A DNA stretch of 12,828 nt from Verrucomicrobiota bacterium (GCA_026225155.1 JAMFSG010000410.1:1-12828), one strand, 5' to 3'. Shown: positions 1 through 7,648, numbered from the stretch's first letter. Notes: generated from the letters alone by a model not told the origin. Numbers and translations: made by a program.

Positions 1-25
1 ACGGCAAAGCTTTTCGCAGGCCGGT

Positions 26-1216
26 TCAATTATTGACGAGCCGCGCGGACTGGAGTTTGCCGCGCATGATGTGGATGAGCGCCTTGACGGTAAGCTCGAT
101 GAACAAAAACGGTTTGGCGATGAAATCGTTGCCGCCGGCCATCGTGGAACTGGTGCGGCTGTCGAAGTCGTTGAGGCTGGTGACAAAAATGACGGGCGTT
201 TTTTTGTGCTGCGGCAAGAGGCGAAGCTTGGCGCACAATTCAAAACCGGTCAGGCCGGGCATGTCCACGTCGAGGAAAATGAGATCGAATTCATTTTCGG
301 TCAGCAGTTGTAAAGCTTGTTCCGAATCATCCACGTTGATGGATTTGAGGCGCGCTTTTTCGAGCGCATAAACGATCGCGCGACGGGAAATGGCTTCGTC
401 ATCCACGACGAGAATTTTTGAGGCGGGAACTTCCTGATTTTCCGGCAAGCCGGTTTTGTCGAACAGCACGCCGAGAAAATCCACGGCGGACGCAATGGTG
501 CGGATGCTCGACGAATTGATGTTTTTCGGTTTCCAATAAACTTCCTTGAGCAGCGCTTCAAACGCGGCGGACATGTGCGCGATCTGCACCAGACCGGCGA
601 CGCCGGCGTTGCCATTGAGCGCGTGGATCTGGCGGTAAAGTTCGTGGATTTGTTTGAGCCGGGCGATCTCGTTGTCGGACTTGACGAGCAATTGCAACGT
701 GCTGCGCATGGCATAAAGCGTGGCCGGCAAATTCTCGATAAAGGTCGTGCGCAGGTCGGCTTGAAATTCGGAATCATTTTGGACCGCCAATCCAACGTGA
801 TTGTTCGCCGTAACTTCGCCGTTCCGTCCCGGCGGAATCATCGCGCCGCTGTCGCCGATGAGTCCGCGCACGACTTCGATGATGTCCTTGGGCGTGCAAC
901 TGGATTTGGACAGGCATTTGTTCGCGCCTGCGCGCCACGCTTCCTGGACCATGTTGGTCAGGTAAGTGTTGGAAAAAACGATGATGGGAATTTTCAGGAA
1001 ATCCAGTTCGCCGCGGATTTGCTTGATGACATCCACGCCGGAAATTCCCGGCAGCATCAAATCGAGGATGACGAGCTGCGGCTGGAAGGTGTGCAAAATT
1101 TTCAAGCCGCTTTCGCCGTCGGCGGCGGTTTCGGCCTGGTAACCTTCGACGGCCAGTTTGTTGCGATAGACGTTGGCGACAATCTGGTCGTCTTCAATGA
1201 TCAGGATTTTTTTCAT
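26..1216 (-). CDS. REC-Hpt-REC response regulator of a phosphorelay
   Basis: Soluble 396-residue signalling protein with two receiver domains around an Hpt-like helical domain. Receiver 1 (about 1-120) has the acidic pair D9/D10, phospho-acceptor D52 in an LDLMLPG motif, S82 and K104. The middle part (about 145-255) has a YRQIHALNGNAG motif with H198 placed like the phospho-histidine of Hpt domains, though the usual lysine after it is asparagine. Receiver 2 (about 266-385) has D272/D273, acceptor D316 in LDVDMPG, T346 and K368. There is no DNA-binding, enzymatic or membrane part, so it probably relays phosphate or acts by protein contact. Its ATG overlaps the stop of the upstream hybrid kinase by 4 bp (ATGA), indicating co-transcription and probably translational coupling. 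Domain calls are firm for the receivers and moderate for the Hpt; the partner and output are unknown. Confidence 0.88.
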   Translation of the reverse strand: MKKILIIEDDQIVANVYRNKLAVEGYQAETAADGESGLKILHTFQPQLVILDLMLPGISGVDVIKQIRGELDFLKIPIIVFSNTYLTNMVQEAWRAGANKCLSKSSCTPKDIIEVVRGLIGDSGAMIPPGRNGEVTANNHVGLAVQNDSEFQADLRTTFIENLPATLYAMRSTLQLLVKSDNEIARLKQIHELYRQIHALNGNAGVAGLVQIAHMSAAFEALLKEVYWKPKNINSSSIRTIASAVDFLGVLFDKTGLPENQEVPASKILVVDDEAISRRAIVYALEKARLKSINVDDSEQALQLLTENEFDLIFLDVDMPGLTGFELCAKLRLLPQHKKTPVIFVTSLNDFDSRTSSTMAGGNDFIAKPFLFIELTVKALIHIMRGKLQSARLVNN

Positions 1217-3663
1217 GCAGGGATAAAATTTTCAACGACGGCGGCCAGTTCGGGACGGGTTTTCAGAAATTCCCGGATGCGACCGTATTCGTGTGCCGCA
1301 GTCTCGCAAATTTCACCCGCGCCCGTCAATGTGCCGAGCGCGCCGAGTTTTTCCAGTTCGCGCAAACGCGGCACCAGATGCGTCATGCCCAGCGTCGCGC
1401 TCGCGCCCGCGCAACTGTGCGCGACGCGGCGCAAAGCATCGGCGTCCGGCGTGCCAATGGCCGTCCGCATCTGCTCAAATTGTTTGTTCGTCTGCTTGAG
1501 ATACATTTCGACGAGCTCGCGCAAACTGTCATCATTGCCGTCGGTCAAATCCAACAGGCGTTCCATGTCCACCGGCGATTCTTCAGCGCCGGGATTCGGT
1601 AAATTTTTTAGCGGTGGCATTTTCGTTTCAGGAATGATGGTGCCGCCCCAGCGTTCGATCATGTCGCGGACATCTTTGGGGCGGACTGGTTTGGAAAGAT
1701 AATCGTCCATGCCGGAAGCGATACATTTTTCGCGGTCGCCCTGCATGGCGTGCGCAGTCACGGCGACGACGACGATGCGCGTTTGATAATTTTTATTTTC
1801 GGGGTTCATCTGCCGTTTGCGCAACAGCCGCGTCGCTTCCAATCCGTCCATTTCCGGCATCATCACATCCATCAACACAAAATCAAACGGCTTTTGGTCG
1901 AGCACGTCGAGCGCTTCACGGCCATTGCCGGCGACTTCCGCTTGATAACCGAGCTGTTGCAAAATGCGGACGGCGACCCGTTGATTGATGGTGTTGTCAT
2001 CCACGACCAAAATGCGCAGCGGCAACTGCGTGGCGAGCAACGGCCCGGTTTTCGGCGGCTCGGCGGCGCGCGGCGAAATGCGCGGACTCAACAAGGCGCG
2101 TTCCAGCGCGGCGGCCAATTGCGCGGGTTTCACCGGTTTGTGAACCGCATGGGCGAACACAATGCGCACTTCTTCCTTGGCGCTGTTTCGTTTGCCAAGC
2201 GGCGTTAGAAGAACCAGCGGCATCATTGAAGCTGACGGAATTTTTTGGATTTCCGTCGCCGCCACGAGGCCGTCATTGCCGTTCAAATACATGTCAACCA
2301 CGGCCAGGTCAAACTCCGCGCCTTGTTGCAATAATTCCAATGCCTGCGCGGAATTTTCCACGGCTTGCGGCAGCATTCCCCAATTGCGACAATGCTGGAG
2401 CAGCGTGCTGCGGCTGGTGGCATTGTCATCGAGGATCAAAATTTTCAGGCCGGCGAGGCGGGACAAGGTGGTGACGTGTTGCGGCGGCGCGGCTTCCGGT
2501 TTTGCCGTCACATTCGCGGTGAAATGAAAAGTTGAACCTGCGCCCGGCGTGCTTTCGGCCCACATTTTTCCGCCCATCAATTCCACCAGCCGGCGGCTGA
2601 TGGCGAGGCCGAGGCCGGTGCCGCCGTATTTGCGCGCCGTGGAAACATCCGCCTGTGTGAATGGCCGGAACAGCCGCGCCAAACGATCCGGCGTCACTCC
2701 GATGCCGGTATCGCGCACGGCAAAATGCAACATCAACGCGGAAGAATTTTCCACTTCGCCCGGCGCGCGCGCCACTTTTTGCACCTTCACAAACACGTCG
2801 CCGCGCTCGGTGAATTTGAGCGCATTGCTCAAAAGATTTATCAAAACCTGCCGCAGCCGCTGTTCATCGCCATCAACCAGCATCGGAATCTGTTCTTCCA
2901 CTTCATAGACGAGGTCGAGATGTTTTTCGAGCGCGCGCGATGCCAGCATGTCGAGCGATTCTTCGATGCAGCCGCGCAAATCAAAGGGATGCTGCTCCAA
3001 TTCCATCTTGCCCGCCTCGATTTTTGAAAAGTCGAGGATGTCGTTGATGATTTTCAGCAACGATTCGCTGCTGTTGTAAATGGTGTCCAGATAACTGCGC
3101 TGATCTTGGGTCAGCGGCGTTTCCAGCATGAGTCCGGTCATGGCGATGACACCGTTCATCGGCGTGCGGATTTCGTGGCTCATCGCCGCGAGAAAATCGG
3201 ATTTGGCGCGCGAATTCGCCTCGGCGGCGCGGCGCGCCTCGGTGTGTTCCTGTTGGCGGTGCGTCAATTCGTCCAATTTCCATTTGAGCTGCAATCCGCC
3301 ATTCAATTGCGCCCGAAAAATTGCGCTGTCCGCAAACGGCACGGAAATGAATTTATTCAAACCCAGCTCGAACGAGCGCAAAACGGCGGGGTTTTCGCCT
3401 CCGGCTGCGAGCGCAATCGTGAAAACCGGTTTTGCCGGCGGATATTGCTTGAGCTGGCGCAGCAAATCGAGGCTGTCGGTTTCCGTGGATTTCAAGTCCA
3501 GTAACACCAGATCCGGCGGCTGATTTTGGATGGCGCGCAATGTGTCCGCGCAAGTGGTTGCATAGCTGACGCTGCCGCCATCCAGCCTGGCCACTTGGGC
3601 AACCGCGTCCAACAACTTGGCATCACTGCCAAGCAACAAGACTTGAAATTTGGTCTGTATCAT
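1213..3663 (-). CDS. Soluble hybrid sensor histidine kinase (REC-HK-REC-REC-Hpt)
   Basis: 816-residue hybrid kinase of the BarA/TorS class but without membrane segments. Order of parts: a receiver-like domain (about 5-120) with D56 but V108 where the conserved lysine should be; a short charged helix (125-155); the HisKA domain with H163 in SHEIRTP; the HATPase with N280 (N box), DTGIG at 318-322, the FRPFTQAD F box and GGTGLGLAIS at 347-356; receiver 2 (about 407-525) with D412/D413, D457 and K509; receiver 3 (about 550-670) with D555/D556, D599, T636 and K658; and a C-terminal Hpt (about 700-800) with H749 in an AHSCAGAS motif, where the usual lysine is alanine. The kinase autophosphorylates and passes phosphate through receivers to Hpt. 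The input is probably via the N-terminal receiver, since no sensor domain such as PAS or GAF is visible. It is first gene of a two-gene operon and divergent from the E1-alpha gene; the ATG at 3663 has no Shine-Dalgarno sequence. Confidence 0.93.
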   Translation of the reverse strand: MIQTKFQVLLLGSDAKLLDAVAQVARLDGGSVSYATTCADTLRAIQNQPPDLVLLDLKSTETDSLDLLRQLKQYPPAKPVFTIALAAGGENPAVLRSFELGLNKFISVPFADSAIFRAQLNGGLQLKWKLDELTHRQQEHTEARRAAEANSRAKSDFLAAMSHEIRTPMNGVIAMTGLMLETPLTQDQRSYLDTIYNSSESLLKIINDILDFSKIEAGKMELEQHPFDLRGCIEESLDMLASRALEKHLDLVYEVEEQIPMLVDGDEQRLRQVLINLLSNALKFTERGDVFVKVQKVARAPGEVENSSALMLHFAVRDTGIGVTPDRLARLFRPFTQADVSTARKYGGTGLGLAISRRLVELMGGKMWAESTPGAGSTFHFTANVTAKPEAAPPQHVTTLSRLAGLKILILDDNATSRSTLLQHCRNWGMLPQAVENSAQALELLQQGAEFDLAVVDMYLNGNDGLVAATEIQKIPSASMMPLVLLTPLGKRNSAKEEVRIVFAHAVHKPVKPAQLAAALERALLSPRISPRAAEPPKTGPLLATQLPLRILVVDDNTINQRVAVRILQQLGYQAEVAGNGREALDVLDQKPFDFVLMDVMMPEMDGLEATRLLRKRQMNPENKNYQTRIVVVAVTAHAMQGDREKCIASGMDDYLSKPVRPKDVRDMIERWGGTIIPETKMPPLKNLPNPGAEESPVDMERLLDLTDGNDDSLRELVEMYLKQTNKQFEQMRTAIGTPDADALRRVAHSCAGASATLGMTHLVPRLRELEKLGALGTLTGAGEICETAAHEYGRIREFLKTRPELAAVVENFIPA

Positions 3664-3761
3664 GCACTTACGACCGAAAAGTCGTGGTAACTCACTTTAG
3701 ACGTAGCAAATTTTGTTCCCATCGGCCAATTGATTTTGTTTTTCCGTTTTTGAAAGAAACA

Positions 3762-3790
3762 TTGCCGGTCTGCGTGTCCGCCGATAAACT
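3762..3790 (+). promoter_or_regulatory. Possible sigma-70-like promoter for the E1-alpha gene
   Basis: TTGCCG (3762-3767), a 17-bp spacer and TAAACT (3785-3790), each matching 4 of 6 consensus bases. A start about 7 bases after the -10 box would fall at 3797, one base before the ATG at 3798, giving an essentially leaderless transcript. This agrees with the lack of a Shine-Dalgarno sequence but the match is weak and could be chance. The rest of the 134-bp divergent region towards the kinase (3664-3797) shows only a 5-bp stem (acgac/gtcgt, 3670-3685) and no convincing kinase promoter. Confidence 0.25.
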
Positions 3791-3797
3791 TTTGCCC

Positions 3798-4820
3798 ATG
3801 TTGCAAACCGCGCTTGAACCCGGCTCGACGGCGACTGTCTCCGAATTGCACCTCGCCGCCTATCGTTTTATGCTGCGCGCGCGGCTTTTGGACGACAAAT
3901 TTGCCGCGCTTTACCGTGCCGGCAAAATCCACGGCGGCGTTTTTCTCGGTCGCGGGCAGGAAGCCTTGAGCGCCGCCATCGGCCTTTCCCTGAAAAAAAC
4001 CGACGTGTTTGCGCCACTCATCCGCGATGGCGCCGGCCGGCTGGCTTTCGGTGAACCGATTTTGGACGCAGTGCGCACTTATCTTGGCTCGTCGCTCGGT
4101 CCGATGCGTGGACGCGATGGCAACGTCCATCGCGGTCGCCCGCAAGAAGGTTTGCTGCCGATGATCAGCCATCTTGGCGCAATGATTTCTGTCGTGAACG
4201 GAATTCTGATCGCGCGCCGCTTTAAAAAAATCTCTGGCACGGTCGGCGCGGTTTGCCTTGGCGACGGCGCGACTTCGACCGGCGCCTTTCACGAAGCCAT
4301 CAATCAGGCCGCCGTCGAAAAATTGCCGCTCGTCGTCGTCGTGGCCGACAATCAATATGCCTACTCGACGCCGACTTCGCGCCAGTTTGCCTGCGAAGAT
4401 TTGGCCGACAAAGCCATCGGTTACGGTGTCACCGCGCATTCCATTGACGCAACGGATTTGACCGCATGTTTGAAAATTGTCCGCGAGGCGGTTGCGCAGG
4501 CGCGCGCCGGGCACGGCCCGCAACTGGTCGTCGCCAAATTGCTTCGCCTCTGCGGCCACGGCGAACACGATGACGCAAATTACATCGTTCCAGAATTGAA
4601 AAATTCACCGCTCGGCCGCGATTGTTTGAAAGTCGCCGAGGAAAATTTATTGCTTCAAAATTGGACGGATGCCGCGCAACTCGCCGTCTGGCGCAGCAAT
4701 ATCATCCATGAAATTGAAGAAGCTGTTGCACAGGTTCAGCGTGAACCAGCGCCTGATCCATTCACCGAAGAATGGCGCGCGATTGCGTCCGAGCATCTAA
4801 GCGAAATGCACCATGAATAA
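3798..4820 (+). CDS. pdhA: 2-oxoacid dehydrogenase E1 component, alpha subunit
   Basis: Thiamine-diphosphate-dependent E1-alpha, which with E1-beta decarboxylates a 2-oxoacid (pyruvate or a branched-chain acid) and transfers the acyl group to lipoyl-E2 in the cytoplasm. From ATG 3798 the protein has 340 residues. It shows the ThDP/Mg motif beginning GDGATSTG (155-162) and ending ADNQYAYST (183-191); the usual NN of the motif is DN here. Other family marks are GRGQEA (51-56), RGRDGNVHRG (104-113) and a GHGEHDDANY loop (253-262) where family members carry the mobile, sometimes phosphorylated, loop. The frame stays open upstream to a GTG at 3684, but those 38 extra residues look unlike family N-termini, so 3798 was chosen. 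E1-beta follows after 46 bp and E2 after that. The substrate cannot be settled from sequence alone; the symbol pdhA is a working name. Confidence 0.88.
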   Translation: MLQTALEPGSTATVSELHLAAYRFMLRARLLDDKFAALYRAGKIHGGVFLGRGQEALSAAIGLSLKKTDVFAPLIRDGAGRLAFGEPILDAVRTYLGSSLGPMRGRDGNVHRGRPQEGLLPMISHLGAMISVVNGILIARRFKKISGTVGAVCLGDGATSTGAFHEAINQAAVEKLPLVVVVADNQYAYSTPTSRQFACEDLADKAIGYGVTAHSIDATDLTACLKIVREAVAQARAGHGPQLVVAKLLRLCGHGEHDDANYIVPELKNSPLGRDCLKVAEENLLLQNWTDAAQLAVWRSNIIHEIEEAVAQVQREPAPDPFTEEWRAIASEHLSEMHHE

Positions 4821-4866
4821 ATTTTATTTGCCAGCTTTGAGCCGTTCACGGTCGCAAGTTTGAAAT

Positions 4867-5868
4867 ATGTTTTCTCAATCAAACAATCGGACGCAGACGG
4901 CAAGCAGCATTACTTATCTCGAAGCCATTCGCGAAGCGCAGGCGACTGCTTTGCGTGATGACCCGCGCGTGTTCATTTACGGGCAAGACATTGGCGCGTT
5001 CGGGGGCGCGTTCAAGGCGACGAAAAATCTCGCGAAAGAATTTCCCGGACGCGTTTTGGATTCGCCCATTTCCGAAGATGCAATGGTCGGCATGGCCGTC
5101 GGCGCGGCGATCGAAGGCATGCGCCCGATCATTGAAATGCAGTTCGCGGATTTTTCCACCGTCGGTTTCAACCAGATTGTCAACCAGGCCGCGACACTTT
5201 TTTGGCGCACGAATGTTTCCTGTCCCATCACGGTGCGTTTGCCATTTGGCGGCACGTCCGGCGGCGGCCCGTTTCACAGTCAATGTATCGAGGCGATTTA
5301 CGCGCATTATCCCGGTGTGATCGTGCTGACGCCCGCGACTGTGGAAGACGCTTACAGCATGTTGCTCGAAGCCGTTGCGCTCGATGATCCGGTCATTTTC
5401 TGCGAACACAAATTTCTTTATTACCATCTCAAAGCCGACAAGCTGCCGAGCGAAGCACTGCCGATCGGCAAAGCCCGTATCGCCCGCGAAGGCCGTGACC
5501 TGACCATCGTGACTTACAGCGCGATGGTCCATGAATCGCTGGCGGCGGCAACGGAACTTTCCGACGATGGTTGGGAAGTGGAAATCGTTGATTTGCGTTC
5601 CATTAAACCGCTGGACACGGATACTGTCATGGCGAGTGTTGCGCGCACGGGAAAATTACTCTGCGTCGGCGAAGCGTGGCCGTGGGGCGGCGTCACCGCC
5701 GAAATCATCGCGCGCGTGACCAGCGAAGGTTATGGTTTGCTCGATGCCGCACCACAGCGACTCAATGCCAAAGACACACCCGTGCCGTATCATCCGAATT
5801 TGTGGGCGGCGCACCGGCCGACCGCGCGCAGCATCGCCGCCGCCGCGAGAAATCTTTTACGCCAATGA
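4867..5868 (+). CDS. pdhB: 2-oxoacid dehydrogenase E1 component, beta subunit
   Basis: E1-beta subunit, 333 residues, the usual family length; pairs with the upstream alpha subunit to form the alpha2beta2 decarboxylase. An N-terminal pyrimidine-binding domain holds GQDIGAFGGAF (39-49) and SEDAMVGMAVGAA with E70 positioned as the glutamate that activates ThDP. FHSQ with H137 is the conserved active-site histidine. A C-terminal transketolase domain begins near 200 (IVTYSAMVHESL, VDLRSIKPLD, VGEAWPWGG). The stretch ending IFCEHKFLYY (177-186) resembles the EHK-LYR / EPKILYR segment of branched-chain or acetoin-type E1-beta more than classical PDH, so the complex may act on branched-chain 2-oxoacids. 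It sits between the E1-alpha and E2 genes on the same strand. No Shine-Dalgarno sequence precedes the ATG. Confidence 0.9.
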   Translation: MFSQSNNRTQTASSITYLEAIREAQATALRDDPRVFIYGQDIGAFGGAFKATKNLAKEFPGRVLDSPISEDAMVGMAVGAAIEGMRPIIEMQFADFSTVGFNQIVNQAATLFWRTNVSCPITVRLPFGGTSGGGPFHSQCIEAIYAHYPGVIVLTPATVEDAYSMLLEAVALDDPVIFCEHKFLYYHLKADKLPSEALPIGKARIAREGRDLTIVTYSAMVHESLAAATELSDDGWEVEIVDLRSIKPLDTDTVMASVARTGKLLCVGEAWPWGGVTAEIIARVTSEGYGLLDAAPQRLNAKDTPVPYHPNLWAAHRPTARSIAAAARNLLRQ

Positions 5869-5875
5869 TTTTCCA

Positions 5876-5901
5876 AATCGTAAATCGCCAATCGTAAATC
5901 G
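5876..5901 (+). repeat. Two tandem copies of a 12-bp AT-rich unit before the E2 gene
   Basis: AATCGTAAATCG occurs at 5876-5887 and again at 5890-5901 (period 14), filling most of the 36-bp gap between the E1-beta stop (5868) and E2 start (5905). The second copy ends 3 bases before the E2 ATG, where a ribosome-binding site would lie. It may be part of a dispersed repeat family, or a translation-start or operator element; only the duplication itself is seen. Confidence 0.7.
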
Positions 5902-5904
5902 AAA

Positions 5905-7095
5905 ATGCCTGCCATTCCCATCATCATGCCGCAGCTTGGCGAATCCATCGCCGAGGCCGCCATCATCAGTTTTTTGGTGCAACCCGGCGACCAGGTCGAG
6001 GCCGACCAAAACCTGATCGAAGTCGAGACGAACAAAGCCACGATGACCGTCACTTCGCCTTGCAGCGGACGCCTCGTAAAATTCGCCGTCGAGCTGAATG
6101 AAAGTTACGAAGTCGGCGCGACCCTTGGCCAGATTGAAGCGACGCAAGAAGAAGCCGTGCGTCTGGGACTTGATGTTCCTGCGCCGAAAAATTCCAATTC
6201 CGAAGCTGTTTCCAAACCGGAATTTGGCGGCAGCAAATCGCGCGTCCAGCCGACCATCCGCGGCTTGCCCGTGCCCGCCAGCGCGACCGGCGCGAGCTAT
6301 CTTTCGCCGCGGCTCAAGGCGCGCATGGACGAACTCGGTTTGCACGCCGCCGATCTCGCGGGCGTCGCCGGCAGCGGCGCGGCTGGACGCGTGACGGTCG
6401 AAGATTTCGAGAAATATATTTCCAGCCTCGAGAAACACAAAATGACCGGCGCGTCCTCGATGCGCGTCGCCGTGGCCGATGCGATGCGCCGCAGTTGGAC
6501 GCGTCCGCTCGCGACCGTCGGCTTGCCTGTGCAATTGGACGCCGTCCTCGCGCATCGCAAAAGTTCCAATCCCAAACCCGGCCCCGCGCTTTACGCCTTG
6601 CGCGCATTGGCAATTGCGTTGTCTGAAAATTCCGCCGTTGCTGGACGACTCGTTGGAAATAAAATTGTCCACCCGTCCGCGATTGACGTTGGCTTTGCCG
6701 TCGAAGCCGAGGATGGCGTGCTCGTTCCCGTCATTCGCAAAGCCGATCAGAAACCGCTGAAAGATTTGACGCAACGCTACAACGAACTCGTTGAACTCGC
6801 GCGGCAAAGAAAATTACCGGCGGATGCTACTGGTGGTTCCATCGCTACCGTCACGAACTTCGGAACATTCGGTCTTATTTGGGCGACGCCGATTCCGCTG
6901 CCGGAACAAACTTTGGTGCTCGGCATGGGGGCCGGTCGCCGCGCGCCGTTTTGGGACGAAGCCAAAGGCCAGTTCGTTCCCGTGACCGAAGCGAATCTCA
7001 CCTTAAGTTTCGACCATCGCGTGCTCGACGGTGGCGCTGCCGGTCGTTTGCTCCAGCGCATCGCCGAACTGATGGCCAAGCCGGAGAAGTTGTAA
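5905..7095 (+). CDS. pdhC: Dihydrolipoyl acyltransferase (E2) of 2-oxoacid dehydrogenase complex
   Basis: 396-residue E2 core enzyme, which moves the acyl group from lipoamide to CoA. A single lipoyl domain (about 1-80) has K44 in EVETNKA, the lipoylation site. A linker follows (about 81-130), then the peripheral-subunit-binding domain (132-171, SPRLKARMDELG through GRVTVEDFEKYI), then the catalytic domain (about 183-396) ending in SFDHRVLDGG with the active-site H371 and D375. The linker is short and only mildly rich in Ala/Pro, and there is one lipoyl domain, as in branched-chain or 2-oxoglutarate-type E2 and many PDH E2 proteins. It is the last gene of the E1-alpha/E1-beta/E2 operon; no E3 (lipoamide dehydrogenase) follows, so E3 must come from elsewhere. 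The gene ends 3 bp from the end of the convergent toxin gene. Substrate choice remains open. Confidence 0.92.
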   Translation: MPAIPIIMPQLGESIAEAAIISFLVQPGDQVEADQNLIEVETNKATMTVTSPCSGRLVKFAVELNESYEVGATLGQIEATQEEAVRLGLDVPAPKNSNSEAVSKPEFGGSKSRVQPTIRGLPVPASATGASYLSPRLKARMDELGLHAADLAGVAGSGAAGRVTVEDFEKYISSLEKHKMTGASSMRVAVADAMRRSWTRPLATVGLPVQLDAVLAHRKSSNPKPGPALYALRALAIALSENSAVAGRLVGNKIVHPSAIDVGFAVEAEDGVLVPVIRKADQKPLKDLTQRYNELVELARQRKLPADATGGSIATVTNFGTFGLIWATPIPLPEQTLVLGMGAGRRAPFWDEAKGQFVPVTEANLTLSFDHRVLDGGAAGRLLQRIAELMAKPEKL

Positions 7096-7098
7096 CGA

Positions 7099-7383
7099 CT
7101 AAAGATCTTGAATTACGCGGCGAACTTCATCGTGGTTGCCAACGAAGAAAAATTCCAGCGCATCGCCATTTTGTCGGAACAGGAGACGCACTTTTAATCC
7201 CGCGCGGCACTCGAAAACATTTTTCCGCAGCCGCCGGATGGAAATTCCGCCGTGCGGGTGCGGATGGCCAAAGCAATCAGGAATGATTTGAAGCGCGGCT
7301 TCGATTCGCGCCAGATCCGCATCGCTCAAATTTTTGAGCGCGGCATGGAATCGCGGACTTAGCAGGACGACGGGTTTAGGCAC
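7099..7383 (-). CDS. RelE/ParE-superfamily toxin
   Basis: 94-residue basic protein with the RelE/ParE layout: an N-terminal helical part with SPRFHAALKNLSDADLARIEAAL-like character, then strands ending FECRAGLKVRLLFR and LEFFFVGNHDEVRRVI near the C-terminus. The last segment matches the 'VGxHxEVYR' end typical of RelE-like ribosome-dependent mRNA interferases. Start is a GTG that overlaps the upstream antitoxin stop by 8 bp (7376-7383), the usual coupled antitoxin-toxin order. Its end faces the E2 gene with 3 bp between, leaving no room for a separate terminator. It would cut mRNA in the ribosome, or poison gyrase if ParE-like; the subfamily cannot be decided by eye. Whether it is active is unknown, but no frameshift or early stop is seen. 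Confidence 0.75.
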   Translation of the reverse strand: MPKPVVLLSPRFHAALKNLSDADLARIEAALQIIPDCFGHPHPHGGISIRRLRKNVFECRAGLKVRLLFRQNGDALEFFFVGNHDEVRRVIQDL

Positions 7384-7645
7384 GCTTCAGTTTTCCGGTA
7401 AAAGGCTTGAGCCGTCCGGCCTTGCGGTTGGCGTCCAATTCTTTGTTCACGCGGGCCGCAAATTTATCCAACGCCTCGCCGGTTGCGCCATATTCGTGCT
7501 CGGCGTAATCTTCCGAGTAGATTTTTACGGGACGAAAGGCGACAATCGCGCCGTCAATCATCACGCCAACATCTTCACCCTTCAAAGTCCGCTTGAGCCA
7601 GGAACCAAGGTTTTGCCGGGCAGCCGTAACGGTTAAAGTTTTCAT
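7376..7645 (-). CDS. Phd/YefM-family antitoxin
   Basis: 89-residue partner of the downstream RelE/ParE-type toxin. The N-terminal part (MKTLTVTAARQNLGSWLKRTLKGEDVGV split as 1-10, 11-28, then a strand IDGAIVAFRPV) matches the Phd/YefM DNA-binding fold, in which a short strand and helix are followed by a 'G..v.I...g..va.l.P' strand pair. The C-terminal third (50-89) is charged and likely disordered until it wraps the toxin. It would neutralise the toxin and repress the operon. A 14-bp palindrome (7649-7662) and near-consensus promoter lie directly before the ATG. It follows metG on the same strand by 30 bp. The gene looks intact. Confidence 0.78.
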   Translation of the reverse strand: MKTLTVTAARQNLGSWLKRTLKGEDVGVMIDGAIVAFRPVKIYSEDYAEHEYGATGEALDKFAARVNKELDANRKAGRLKPFTGKLKRA

Positions 7646-7648
7646 AAA

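Noticed and set aside
1..25. Bases after the regulator stop
   Set aside because: Too short to judge; no hairpin or gene end could be recognised.
575..1702. Plus-strand open frame of 375 codons opposite the regulator and kinase genes
   Set aside because: Spans the antisense of two clear signalling genes and has no recognisable domain.
3684..3797. GTG start giving 38 more residues on E1-alpha
   Set aside because: The added segment is unlike E1-alpha N-termini and would overlap the likely promoter region; kept only as an alternative.
3660..4568. Long minus-strand open frame (302 codons) opposite the E1-alpha gene
   Set aside because: It lies wholly opposite a well-supported E1-alpha gene, is low in hydrophobic core pattern, and resembles no family; a shadow of high-GC codon use.
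5857..6807. Minus-strand open frame of 316 codons opposite the E2 gene
   Set aside because: Antisense shadow of a gene with full lipoyl, binding and catalytic motifs.
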